Below are positions 25,427-33,139 of a stretch of 64,000 bases of DNA, in pieces. A program made the position numbers and the translations under genes. Under the pieces are notes generated by a model. It ran no database searches, was not told the origin of the DNA, and saw only the letters and a program-made list of their open reading frames with translations. The first letter of the stretch is position 1. The number at the start of each line of letters is the position of its first letter. This stretch comes from Nocardia wallacei (GTDB lineage: Bacteria; Actinomycetota; Actinomycetes; Mycobacteriales; Mycobacteriaceae): positions 16,001 to 80,000 of the forward strand of contig NZ_JARWOP010000085.1 in NCBI RefSeq assembly GCF_029868745.1, in the 5' to 3' direction.

Positions 25427-26697
25427 GACCGCACCGCCTCCGCGCGCTCGCGCTGGTAGTCCTCGACCCAGTCGCCGGCCACCTTGTGCAGATGGCGGAG
25501 CAGGATCTCCTGGTCGTTCAGCGGAAACGCCGTCACCGCACGGGATTCCAGCATGATCTGGGTCGCCTCCAGCGTGCTGCTGTCCTGCAAGCCGTACTCC
25601 TTGAACGTCACCGCGGCCATCTCGTGCGCCACCCGGTCGCGCGCGCTGCGGGCGGGCGTGAAGTACAGGTTGCCCTCGAAGGTGTGGGTGTTGTGCGAGG
25701 TCGGCCAGTATTGATAGGTCAGATACCACCCGCCGGACCAGATCAGGATCACGAAATTCGGCCACAGCTGGAACGAGTCGAGGCCCCACGGTTCGCAACC
25801 GGCCGGGTTCAGCCCCGCGGGCATCTCCCCCAGATCCGGTACGTCCCAAGGTCCGAACAGGCCGCTGCGGGTGATGTCCTCCATGGGCTTGCGCATCGAG
25901 GGATCGAGTTCCCAGGTGACCACGCCCGACGTGCTCACCAGCCGGTGCGGGCCGTCGAGGCGGTAGTGCGGCGCCTCGAAACCGGCCTGCTGGGCGGCCA
26001 TGGAGTAGTTGTCCGGCGTCTGCTTACCGTGCAGCACCGGCGCGTGATAGAACTCCTGGAACGCGTCCATGTACAGCTTCCAATTGGCGCCGACCTCGGA
26101 CCGGTACGTGAACCGCTGGGTGAGCTTGTCGAACGGGTAGCCCTCCAGCCCGGTGACCATGGGGCCCAGGAACTCTCGCAGGGATTGGCGCGGTTGCGCG
26201 GCGAGATTGATGAAGATGAAACCCGCCCACACCTCGCAGTGCACGCGCACCAGGCCGAGTGCGTCCTTGTCCAGGTCGAAGAACTCCTCTTCCTGCTGCA
26301 CGAAATTCAGTGAGCCGTCGAGGTTGTAGCGCCAGCCGTGATACTTGCAGGTGAACTGGCGGCAGGTGCCGGAGACCTCCTCGCGCGGAAAGTCGTTCCA
26401 CACCAGCTTGTTTCCGCGGTGGCGGCAGATGTTGTGGAAGGCGTTGACGTTCCCCTCGCGGTCGCGCACCACGATCACCGAGGTGTGCGCGGCGGCGATC
26501 TCCTTGGTGAAATAACTGCCCGTGCGCGGAAGCTGTTCGACCCGGCCCACATTGAGCCAGGCGCGTTTGAAGATCGCCTCCCGCTCGAGTTCGAAGAACT
26601 CCGGGGTGATGGAGTCGTCGTAGGACATCGGTGCGGTGCCGAGTTCCGGGTAGTGCTGGGTCCAGCTGCCTTCGGCGGGCTTGGGCCAACGAGGCAT
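25423..26697 (-). CDS. Rieske oxygenase alpha subunit, copy A (424 aa)
   Basis: The N-terminus PKPAEGSWTQHYPELGT is shared with copies B and C. Rieske ligands are CRH (near 90-92) and CKYH (near 114-117), separated by a long loop with FPREEVSGTCRQ. The mononuclear iron segment DAFQEFYHAPVLH is near 210-222. The C-terminal part contains FPLNDQEILLRHLHK, conserved in all three copies. It presumably hydroxylates the pathway substrate. The next gene is the small associated protein A; the TauD dioxygenase gene lies 30 nt upstream. The reductase is not in this operon. Confidence 0.9.
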   Translation of the reverse strand: MPRWPKPAEGSWTQHYPELGTAPMSYDDSITPEFFELEREAIFKRAWLNVGRVEQLPRTGSYFTKEIAAAHTSVIVVRDREGNVNAFHNICRHRGNKLVWNDFPREEVSGTCRQFTCKYHGWRYNLDGSLNFVQQEEEFFDLDKDALGLVRVHCEVWAGFIFINLAAQPRQSLREFLGPMVTGLEGYPFDKLTQRFTYRSEVGANWKLYMDAFQEFYHAPVLHGKQTPDNYSMAAQQAGFEAPHYRLDGPHRLVSTSGVVTWELDPSMRKPMEDITRSGLFGPWDVPDLGEMPAGLNPAGCEPWGLDSFQLWPNFVILIWSGGWYLTYQYWPTSHNTHTFEGNLYFTPARSARDRVAHEMAAVTFKEYGLQDSSTLEATQIMLESRAVTAFPLNDQEILLRHLHKVAGDWVEDYQRERAEAVRS

Positions 26698-26727
26698 GGT
26701 GTTCTCCTGGCGTGGGTGGGGCGGTGG

Positions 26728-27567
26728 CTATCGGATCGGCTCGTCACCGAGCACGGTGGTGCGCAACATCTCTCGCGGCGAGTCCGGCTCGTAGGGCGCG
26801 GCGCGATGGATCACGCCGCGGTTGTCCCAGATGACGGTGTCGCCGACCGACCATTCGTGGCGGTAGACCCGATCCGGGGCGGTGCACCGCTGCAGGAGGT
26901 CGTCCAGCAGCGCCCGGCCCTCCTTCGGCTCCATGCCGATGACGTGATCGGTCGAGGCGCCGAGCACCAGCGAGCGGCGCCCGCTTTTGTGCGTCCAGAC
27001 CAGCGGATGTTCCTTCACCCGGCGGCTGCGCCACACGGCCAGCTGCTCGGGCGTCGGGTCCGGGGTCACCAGCCGCTGCGAGGCCTCGAGCGAATGCACG
27101 ACGCGCAGCGACGCCAGCCGCGTCCGCTCGGATTCTGTGAGATTGTCGTAAGCCTTGTAGGTGGAGGCGAATTCGGTCTCCCCACCTTTGGCGGCCACGG
27201 CCTTGGCGGTCAGCATCGTCGCCATCTGCGGGTAGGCGTCGTCCTGCGGAGTGCAGCCGTCGATGTGCCAGTCGAAGGTCGCGCGCAGATAGCTCGCCGA
27301 GGAGTTCTTGGTGGTGTCGAGGCTGACCCGGTAGATGCCCTTGACCGGATGGTGGCCGGCCTCGGTGTCGATCTCGCCGAGCTTGCGGCAGAACGCCACC
27401 TGCGTCTCGGGGTCCAGGTGCAGGTCGCGAAAGACCAGCACGCCGTTGTCCTCCAGGGCCGCCAGCACCGCGTCGGCGACCGCGTCGTCGGCCAGCAGCT
27501 GATCGCGTTCGACGCCCTTGACCTCCGCGCCGACCTCGTGGCCGAGCCTGTCGATGGTGATCGTCAT
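26728..27567 (-). CDS. TauD/TfdA-family Fe(II)/2-oxoglutarate dioxygenase (279 aa)
   Basis: The iron facial triad is visible: FDWHIDG near 97-103 (His-x-Asp) and the distal histidine in NRGVIHRAAPY near 249-259. The arginine of the later PREMLRTTV segment suits 2-oxoglutarate binding. NGVLVFRDLHLDPETQVAF near 40-58 is typical of the family. Such enzymes hydroxylate next to a heteroatom or carboxylate, often releasing an aldehyde. Its place between two Rieske modules and upstream of an aldehyde dehydrogenase is consistent with that. The ATG at 27567 is used; the frame extends upstream into the small-protein gene. Confidence 0.88.
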   Translation of the reverse strand: MTITIDRLGHEVGAEVKGVERDQLLADDAVADAVLAALEDNGVLVFRDLHLDPETQVAFCRKLGEIDTEAGHHPVKGIYRVSLDTTKNSSASYLRATFDWHIDGCTPQDDAYPQMATMLTAKAVAAKGGETEFASTYKAYDNLTESERTRLASLRVVHSLEASQRLVTPDPTPEQLAVWRSRRVKEHPLVWTHKSGRRSLVLGASTDHVIGMEPKEGRALLDDLLQRCTAPDRVYRHEWSVGDTVIWDNRGVIHRAAPYEPDSPREMLRTTVLGDEPIR

Positions 27568-27581
27568 ATCGTTCGTCCCTC

Positions 27582-27926
27582 TCACGGCAGCGGCTCGGCG
27601 ACCCGGGTGATCTCGGCGTCGGCGCTGTCGGTCGGTCTGGTCTGCTGGAAGATCTCGACCGCCATGGCGACCATCACCAGCGAATACACCAGGTGCAGCA
27701 GGTGCAGCGCGTCGTCGGGCAGGTCGTCGAGCGGGAATTTGTCGCAGTAGGCGATGGCCTCGTCCAGACGCGGCAGGAAGGCGTCGTGGAAGGTCACCAG
27801 CTCGGGCATGGTGGCGGCCATGCGGCGCGCCCAGCGCTCGGATTCCGTTGCCAGGCACCAGGTGTGCGCGAACGGCTCGAACTCGGCGAATTCCGGGGGT
27901 AGCAGGTCCTCGGCCACGACGGTCAC
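27582..27926 (-). CDS. Rieske-associated small protein, copy B (114 aa)
   Basis: Paralogue of the proteins at 25094 and 50956: DLLPPEFAEFEPFAHTWCLA at the N-terminus, ESERWARRMAATMPEL, and a YCDKFPLDDLPDD segment identical over eleven of twelve residues with copy A. The C-terminal part is more diverged (VAMAVEIFQQTRPTD instead of VSFPVEVWSQPRIPD). The GTG start overlaps the stop of Rieske copy B by four bases (GTGA). No known domain. Function is inferred only from its strict association with Rieske alpha genes. Confidence 0.78.
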   Translation of the reverse strand: MTVVAEDLLPPEFAEFEPFAHTWCLATESERWARRMAATMPELVTFHDAFLPRLDEAIAYCDKFPLDDLPDDALHLLHLVYSLVMVAMAVEIFQQTRPTDSADAEITRVAEPLP

Positions 27927-29194
27927 ACCCCCGCCAGTTCGCGCTGGTACGCGCCGACCTGGTCGGCGACGGCCTTGTGGAAATGGCGGACCAGGATTTC
28001 CTGGTCGTTGACCGGGAATCGGGTGAGGCCCGCGGTGCGGTAGGCCGATTCCAGCGCGGTCTGGGTGCCGGTCAGCATGCCCGCGTCCTGTAGGGCGAAT
28101 TCCTTGAACACCACCGAGGAGACCTCGTGTTCGACCCGTTCCCGCACCGTACGGGCCGGTTGGTAGGCCAGCACGCATTCGAAGCGGTGGGTGTTGTAGG
28201 AGGTCGGCCAGTACCGGTAGAGCAGATACCAGCCGCGGTAGATGAGTATCTCGATATTGGGGAAGATCTGGAAATTGTCGATCCCCCACGGTTCGATGCG
28301 ACCGGGATTCAGTCCGGGCGGCAGCTCACCGATATCCGGCGACTCCCACGGCCCGACCAGGCCGCTGCGGGTGATGCGCTCGATCGGATACATGTATTCC
28401 GCGGGCATCGTCCACCGGCGCGCGCCGCCCGTGGACACCATCCGGTGCGGGCCGTCGACCTGGAAGTGCGCGCACTCGAAGCCTTTTCCGGTGCGGACGG
28501 GATTGGGCACCTGCTGCGGATGCAGACCCGGGACGTGGTAGTACTCCTGGAAGGCGTCGGCGAACAACTTCCAGTTGCTCTGGTTGTCGGCGCTGAAGAC
28601 GTACCACTCGGTCATCTTGTCGAACGGGTAACCGTCGAGGGCGGTGACCATGGGGCCCAGGAACTCCCGCAGCGTCTGGCGCGGCTGCGGATTCGGGTCC
28701 AGGTTGACGAAGACGAAACCCGCCCAGATGTCGCAGTGCACGGGCACCAGGCCCAACTCGTCCTTGTTCAGGTCGAAGAATTCGCCCTCCTGCTGCACGA
28801 AATTCAGGGAGCCGTCGAGGTCGTAGCGCCAGCCGTGGTACTTGCAGGTGAACTGGCGGCAGGTGCCCGAAACCTCTTCGCGCGGGAAGTCGTTCCACAT
28901 GAGCTTGTTGCCGCGGTGGCGGCACACGTTGTGGAAGGCGTTGATCTCCCCCTCGCGGTCGCGCACCACGATCACCGAGGTACGCGCGGCCTCGATCTCC
29001 TTGGTGAAGTAGCTGCCGGTGCGCGAGAGTTGTTCGATACGACCGACATTGAGCCACGCGCGCTTGAAGATCGCCTCACGCTCGAGTTCGAAGAATTCCG
29101 GGGACACCGAATCCTCGAACGAGATCATCGACGTCCCGAGGTCGGGATAGTGCTGCGTCCAGCTGCCCTCGGCGGGCTTGGGCCATTGGGTCAC
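27923..29194 (-). CDS. Rieske oxygenase alpha subunit, copy B (423 aa)
   Basis: Close paralogue of copy A: shared PKPAEGSWTQHYP, FFELEREAIFKRAWLNVGR, CRHRGNK near 91 and CRQFTCKYHGWRY near 110-122 (Rieske ligands). The iron segment DAFQEYYHVPGLH is near 210-222, then a divergent region (QQVPNPVRTGKG) that would line the substrate pocket. A and B therefore probably act on related but different intermediates. The GTG at 29194 has GGAGGAACGACC upstream and overlaps the stop of the carboxymuconolactone-decarboxylase-like gene (GTGA). Confidence 0.9.
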   Translation of the reverse strand: MTQWPKPAEGSWTQHYPDLGTSMISFEDSVSPEFFELEREAIFKRAWLNVGRIEQLSRTGSYFTKEIEAARTSVIVVRDREGEINAFHNVCRHRGNKLMWNDFPREEVSGTCRQFTCKYHGWRYDLDGSLNFVQQEGEFFDLNKDELGLVPVHCDIWAGFVFVNLDPNPQPRQTLREFLGPMVTALDGYPFDKMTEWYVFSADNQSNWKLFADAFQEYYHVPGLHPQQVPNPVRTGKGFECAHFQVDGPHRMVSTGGARRWTMPAEYMYPIERITRSGLVGPWESPDIGELPPGLNPGRIEPWGIDNFQIFPNIEILIYRGWYLLYRYWPTSYNTHRFECVLAYQPARTVRERVEHEVSSVVFKEFALQDAGMLTGTQTALESAYRTAGLTRFPVNDQEILVRHFHKAVADQVGAYQRELAGV

Positions 29195-29805
29195 GGTCGT
29201 TCCTCCGTTTCCGGTCGTGCGAAAGTCTGCGGCGGGGCCATATCCGGATCGAGTTGCAGCCCGACGCTGTTGAACACCATCGCCAGGCACAGGTAGGAGC
29301 CGGCGACGAACAGCACCTCGAGAACCTGCCGAATGTCGAAGTGCCGCACGAGTTCCGCCCAGGTGGCGTCGTCGACGCCGTGCCGGTCGAGCAGCTGATC
29401 GGTGGCCGACAGCAGCACTCGGTCCGACGGGGTCCACACCGGCGACCCGGGCCCGCAGGCCACGGCGGCGATCTGCTCGTCGGTGACACCGGCGCGCGTC
29501 GCCAGGCGCACGTGCTGTACCCACTCGTAGGACGAGTCGGTGCGCCACGCCACCCGCAGGATGATCAGTTCGCGGTCCCGGGCGTCGAGCGCGGACCGCT
29601 CCAGCAGTGTGCCGTTGTAGGCCAGCCAGGCGCCGGCCAGTTCGGCGTGATGGCCGAGCACGCCGAGGATGTTCGGCATCGGCGGGGCGTCGGGCGCGCC
29701 GGACAGATAGCGGTCGGCCAGGCTCACCTTGCCCCGCAACATATTTCGCGCGTGTTCGTCCCACTGCTCGGGTGGTAGCGGCGCCAGCCGGGGTACCGCG
29801 GTCAT
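29191..29805 (-). CDS. Carboxymuconolactone decarboxylase/AhpD-like protein (204 aa)
   Basis: All-helical CMD-like protein: LERSALDARDRELIILRVAW near 85-105, the segment EWVQHVRLATRAGVTDEQ, and AMVFNSVGLQLDPD near the C-terminus. It lacks the CxxC of AhpD, so a peroxidase role is unlikely; homologues in catabolic clusters are usually of unknown function, with decarboxylation or a double-bond shift suggested by the family name. The ATG at 29805 overlaps the stop of the preceding SDR (ATGA). Confidence 0.82.
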   Translation of the reverse strand: MTAVPRLAPLPPEQWDEHARNMLRGKVSLADRYLSGAPDAPPMPNILGVLGHHAELAGAWLAYNGTLLERSALDARDRELIILRVAWRTDSSYEWVQHVRLATRAGVTDEQIAAVACGPGSPVWTPSDRVLLSATDQLLDRHGVDDATWAELVRHFDIRQVLEVLFVAGSYLCLAMVFNSVGLQLDPDMAPPQTFARPETEERP

Positions 29806-30596
29806 ATGACGGACCCGCCGTTCACGCCCAATACCTGGCCGGTGATGTAGCCCGCCGCGTCCGAGCACAGGAACAGGCACGCCGCGGCGATATCGTCGCC
29901 GGTGCCCAGGTGCCCCACCGGGATCGCCTTCGCCATGGTGGCGTTGTCGGGCAGGTGGCCCGCGTCCTGCGAGCGACGCGACATAGGGGTGTCGATGCCC
30001 GAGGGCGGAATGGTGTTCACCGTGATGCCGCGGGTCGCGTACTCGCGCGCCAGGCCCTTGGTCATGGCGACGACGCCGCCCTTGGCCGCGGTGTAGTGCA
30101 CCATGCCCGGTGAACCGCGTTGCGCGCTGGACGAAGAGATCGTCACGATGCGGCCCCAGCCGCCGGTCACCATGTCCGGGATCGCGGCCTGGACGCAGTG
30201 GAACGTGCCGGTCAGGTTGACCTCGATGATGCGGTGCCACTGCGCCGGAGTGATCTCGGTGAACGGCGCGAACCCGACCGCGCCCGCGCTGGTCACCAGA
30301 ATCTCCACGGGGCCGAACTCGGCGCGGACCTTGCCCAGCGCCTCCTCGACCGCGCCGCGGTCGGTCACATCGAGGGGGCACGCCATCGCGGTGCCGCCCG
30401 CGGCCCGCAGTTCGTCGGCGGTCCGCTGCGCGGCGGCCGCATCGATGTCCAGCACGGCGGTGCGATGGCCGTGCCCGGCGAAGGCCCGGCAGATGGCCGA
30501 TCCCATGCCGGATGCGCCGCCGGTGACGACCGCGACCCGGCCGTGCGGCGGCCCGCCGGGATCAGAGGTTCGGCCGGCGGCCGCGAAGCTGCTCAT
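29802..30596 (-). CDS. Short-chain dehydrogenase/reductase (264 aa), first gene of the operon
   Basis: Rossmann GGASGMGSAICRAFAGHG near 26-43, LDID after the second strand (Asp suggests NAD+ preference), SAGAVG near 105, TISSSS near 155, YTAAKGG near 168-174, and AAGYITGQVLGVNGG at the C-terminus. It heads the ten-gene operon 30596-21170 (SDR, CMD, Rieske B, small B, TauD, Rieske A, small A, amidohydrolase, ALDH, dehydrogenase), most genes overlapping by four bases. A 35-bp palindrome at 30634-30668 lies just upstream. Confidence 0.88.
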   Translation of the reverse strand: MSSFAAAGRTSDPGGPPHGRVAVVTGGASGMGSAICRAFAGHGHRTAVLDIDAAAAQRTADELRAAGGTAMACPLDVTDRGAVEEALGKVRAEFGPVEILVTSAGAVGFAPFTEITPAQWHRIIEVNLTGTFHCVQAAIPDMVTGGWGRIVTISSSSAQRGSPGMVHYTAAKGGVVAMTKGLAREYATRGITVNTIPPSGIDTPMSRRSQDAGHLPDNATMAKAIPVGHLGTGDDIAAACLFLCSDAAGYITGQVLGVNGGSVI

Positions 30597-30633
30597 CGTT
30601 CGGACTCCTCTGTTCGGGGACCGGGCTGACCGA

Positions 30634-30668
30634 GTTAATCGACTGCCTAAATTAGGCGAGTGATTAAC
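30634..30668. promoter_or_regulatory. 35-bp palindromic operator between SDR operon and TetR gene
   Basis: Perfect outer arms GTTAATC (30634-30640) and GATTAAC (30662-30668) flank a 13-bp perfect palindrome GCCTAAATTAGGC (30645-30657), all centred on 30651. It sits 38 bp before the SDR start and about 120 bp before the divergent TetR gene. It is the likely operator through which that TetR protein controls the ten-gene operon. Confidence 0.8.
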
Positions 30669-30790
30669 ATATACGGCAGGCCGTTCGTGGCTGTCAATAG
30701 CCTTCGCGCGGAGGACTTCCCGCGGCCGCCCCGGCGGGTCACCGATCGGGACGGCCGTACACTGAGCCGCACCGACCAGGAGGCCACCAG

Positions 30791-31396
30791 ATGAAACCGG
30801 GCCGCAGCGCCGACCCCGAGAACTCCGCCACCCGCGCCGCCCTGCTCGACGCGGCGCAGCAGATCATGCTCGAGGAGGGGTACGCCGCGGTGAGCACGCG
30901 GCGGCTGGCGGCACGGGCGGGCGCCAACTCCGCGCTCGTGTACTACTACTTCGGCACCATGGACAACCTGTTCGCCGAGTTGTTCCGCCGCGGCGCCGAA
31001 CGCAGCTACCAGCTACAGGTGGAGGCGCTGTCCGCCCCGCAGCCGATGTGGTCGCTGTGGGAGTCGATCCACGAACAATCCCAGAACGCGCTGACGATGG
31101 AATTCGTCGCCCTGGCCAACCACCGCAAGACGATCCGCACCGAAATCGCCGAATCCTCCAAGCGCTTCCGCACCCTCCAACTGGAAGCGGTCACCAAGAT
31201 CTTCGCCGACTACGGCTACGAATCCGACACCTACACCCCCGCCGCCGTAGTCCTGCTCATGTCCAGCATCTCCCGCTTCCTCCGCATGGAAGAAGCCTTC
31301 GAGGTAGCCGCCGGCCACGCCGACGTCATCCACCTCATCGAATCCCTCCTCCACGACCTGGAGGGCGACCGCCAACCCCCCACTCCCCAACCCTGA
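30791..31396 (+). CDS. TetR-family transcriptional regulator (201 aa)
   Basis: N-terminal TetR helix-turn-helix near residues 13-60 (ATRAALLDAAQQIMLEEGY, then STRRLAARAGANSALVYYYF), followed by a helical ligand-binding domain of normal size. It is divergent from the SDR-headed ten-gene operon with a large palindrome between them, so it most likely represses that operon and is induced by a pathway intermediate. The last residues (DRQPPTPQP) are proline-rich and probably disordered. Confidence 0.88.
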   Translation: MKPGRSADPENSATRAALLDAAQQIMLEEGYAAVSTRRLAARAGANSALVYYYFGTMDNLFAELFRRGAERSYQLQVEALSAPQPMWSLWESIHEQSQNALTMEFVALANHRKTIRTEIAESSKRFRTLQLEAVTKIFADYGYESDTYTPAAVVLLMSSISRFLRMEEAFEVAAGHADVIHLIESLLHDLEGDRQPPTPQP

Positions 31397-31516
31397 GCGA
31401 CGAAGTTCTGGCGTGTCTCACGACGCCACGCCCGCGGGCGCACCGATCCGGACCGACACGGCACGCTCCCCCGTTACCCTCTGAGCCACAATCACTTTCA
31501 CAGCTTGGGGGTAATC

Positions 31517-32191
31517 GTGCGCTATCGGTCATTCGTCACCGCGATCTTCGCCTCACTGCTTCTTCTGCTGGCCGGTCCGGCACCCGCCGCACATGCCCAA
31601 CCGGGGCCTTCGCAAGCGGCCTGCCACCCCGGCACTCCGGATACCGCGCCACCGACGACGAATTTCTACGACCCGGACCGGCAGTATCTCGGGCCGGATC
31701 CGCTGCCGCAGGGGCCGCCGGTGCAGCCGCTGCTGGCCGGGTATCAGCGGTTCGGCGGGCTCGGCGCGGACGATTTCGTTGCCGAATACCGCAACGACTC
31801 CGGCTGGATCTATCCGCCGGAAGACGGTTTCCAGGTGATCGGCGGGCACGCCGTGCGGCACCCGCAGCAATTGTCGCCCGGTCGGCGGATCGACCGATTC
31901 GGTTTCGCCGGTGGGCGTTTCCTCGCGCCGGCCGGTGACCCGTTCCCGGCCCGCGCACTGCCGCCGCAGAACCTCAACACGCCCACCGGTACCCCGCAGA
32001 GCAACTACCACCTCTACTGTGTGCTGAAGCCGTTCACGGTCGAGGCGGGCCCCATCGCCGCATGGTTCGAACAGCCCGGCGGCGGAACCCAGTTCCTGTT
32101 GCAGACCACCTACCTGCCGGAGGCCGGTGCGGCGCTGAACGTCACCTGGCTGCTGCAGAACGGATACCTCGTCGAAGAAAGGCCCGCCTGA
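31517..32191 (+). CDS. Secreted TNT-domain protein, probable NAD+ glycohydrolase toxin (224 aa)
   Basis: A signal peptide covers residues 1-28 (RYRSFVTAIF, a leucine-rich core, then AAHA before QPGPS). The C-terminal half matches the tuberculosis necrotizing toxin domain: GWIYPPEDGF, LSPGRRIDRFG, GRFLAPAGDPFPARALPP, YHLYCVLKPF, and AAWFEQPGGGTQF, whose glutamine corresponds to the catalytic glutamine of this NAD+-degrading fold. Unlike CpnT of M. tuberculosis there is no outer-membrane channel domain; this is a stand-alone exported toxin domain. The GTG start has GGGGG upstream. A small gene one base downstream is the likely immunity protein. Confidence 0.85.
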   Translation: MRYRSFVTAIFASLLLLLAGPAPAAHAQPGPSQAACHPGTPDTAPPTTNFYDPDRQYLGPDPLPQGPPVQPLLAGYQRFGGLGADDFVAEYRNDSGWIYPPEDGFQVIGGHAVRHPQQLSPGRRIDRFGFAGGRFLAPAGDPFPARALPPQNLNTPTGTPQSNYHLYCVLKPFTVEAGPIAAWFEQPGGGTQFLLQTTYLPEAGAALNVTWLLQNGYLVEERPA

Positions 32192-32192
32192 G

Positions 32193-32444
32193 ATGGATCG
32201 CCGACAACTCAGCGCCGCGCTGCTGGCGGCCGGGCTGCCGCCGGAGTCCTTCCAGATCCACGGCGTGCACACCCACGACCCCCTGCCCACCGATTTCTGG
32301 TTCCTGCGGCCCGGCCCCAGCGGCGACTGGGAGGTCGGCGCCTACGAACGCGGCAAATACGATGTGCGAGAACGGTTCAGCACCGAACCGGCCGCGTCGG
32401 CCTGCTTGTACCGGTCCCTCACCGGGCACGACGCGCCAAGCTGA
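32193..32444 (+). CDS. Small cytosolic protein, probable immunity partner of the TNT protein (83 aa)
   Basis: No signal peptide, and acidic/aromatic, with DFWFLRPG, DWEVGAYERGKYDVRERF and STEPAASACLYRSL. The ATG lies one base after the TNT stop codon, so the two are co-expressed. Stand-alone toxin domains of this type normally need a cytosolic neutraliser, and position, size and location fit. I do not see sequence similarity to the known TNT immunity factor IFT, so the role is inferred from context only. Confidence 0.62.
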   Translation: MDRRQLSAALLAAGLPPESFQIHGVHTHDPLPTDFWFLRPGPSGDWEVGAYERGKYDVRERFSTEPAASACLYRSLTGHDAPS

Positions 32445-32454
32445 ACCCCGCACG

Positions 32455-32691
32455 CTACGGTAGATTCCACCTTGCCGCGCGCTGCGCCGCCTCCACGGCC
32501 GCTCTTTCCTGCTCCAGCCAAGTTTCATCGATTCCGAGAAGTCGGTCAGCCTCCTTCGACCGCTCCCACATATCGCGTTCGAGCCGCTCCTCGAGAGCTT
32601 CTCTCACCCATTGCGAGCGGTTGACGCCTGCGACGGCACGCAAGCGGGCTTCGAGTTCGTCGCTGATCTTTACCGACAGATGGTGGGTCAC
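32455..32691 (-). CDS. Ribbon-helix-helix (CopG-like) protein (78 aa)
   Basis: The N-terminal beta strand and two helices THHLSVKISDELEARLR, then AVAGVNRSQWVREALEERL (residues 2-38), match the ribbon-helix-helix DNA-binding fold of CopG/antitoxin proteins. The rest is a charged helix (RDMWERSKEADRLLGIDETW). GTG 32691 is chosen because upstream residues in the frame look like non-coding translation. No toxin gene is adjacent, so it may be an orphan antitoxin or a small regulator. It is convergent with the 83-aa gene, 10 nt away. Confidence 0.62.
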   Translation of the reverse strand: MTHHLSVKISDELEARLRAVAGVNRSQWVREALEERLERDMWERSKEADRLLGIDETWLEQERAAVEAAQRAARWNLP

Positions 32692-32805
32692 ACTGTGAAT
32701 GCTGCCCGCGCGGTACCGAAGGCGTGACCAATTCGAGTGTGACTGAGGACCGATCAGTGTGCCGCCGCTGTGGGGAGGGGGTAGTGCGGGAGTTGGCCGG
32801 AACTC

Positions 32806-33126
32806 ATGGGCGTGCTCGCCGAGAACCGGCAACTGTGGCTCGTCTCGATCGAGGCCGGTATCGAGGCCCAGCGCTCGCCTCGCGTCCGCGAACTCATGAC
32901 GCACGCGATGCAGGAAGGTCGCAGCGGACTCGCCGCCGGACTACTCGGCATCCCCGAGGACACCCTCGACAGCCGGGACATCCAGACCATCGGCGCGGTC
33001 CAACTGGCCCTGATGTCCGGCGTCTTGATGCAACAGACCCTCGATCCGGACCACACGCCCGACGCGCACGACATCACCGAAGGACTGTTCACCTTGGCCG
33101 AACGGCTCACCGGCACAACGCATTAG
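32806..33126 (+). pseudogene. Truncated TetR-family regulator (C-terminal domain only)
   Basis: The 106-residue frame encodes a TetR_C-type ligand-binding domain (LWLVSIEAGIEAQRSPRVRE, QEGRSGLAAGLLGIPED, AVQLALMSGVLMQQ, GLFTLAERL). The roughly 80 residues with the helix-turn-helix are missing. Sequence 5' of it (32692-32805) in all plus frames shows no DNA-binding domain. It is therefore most likely the remnant of a deleted regulator rather than a gene with an alternative start. It sits in an islet with other transferred-looking genes. Confidence 0.6.
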
Positions 33127-33139
33127 CCGGACCCGCCGA

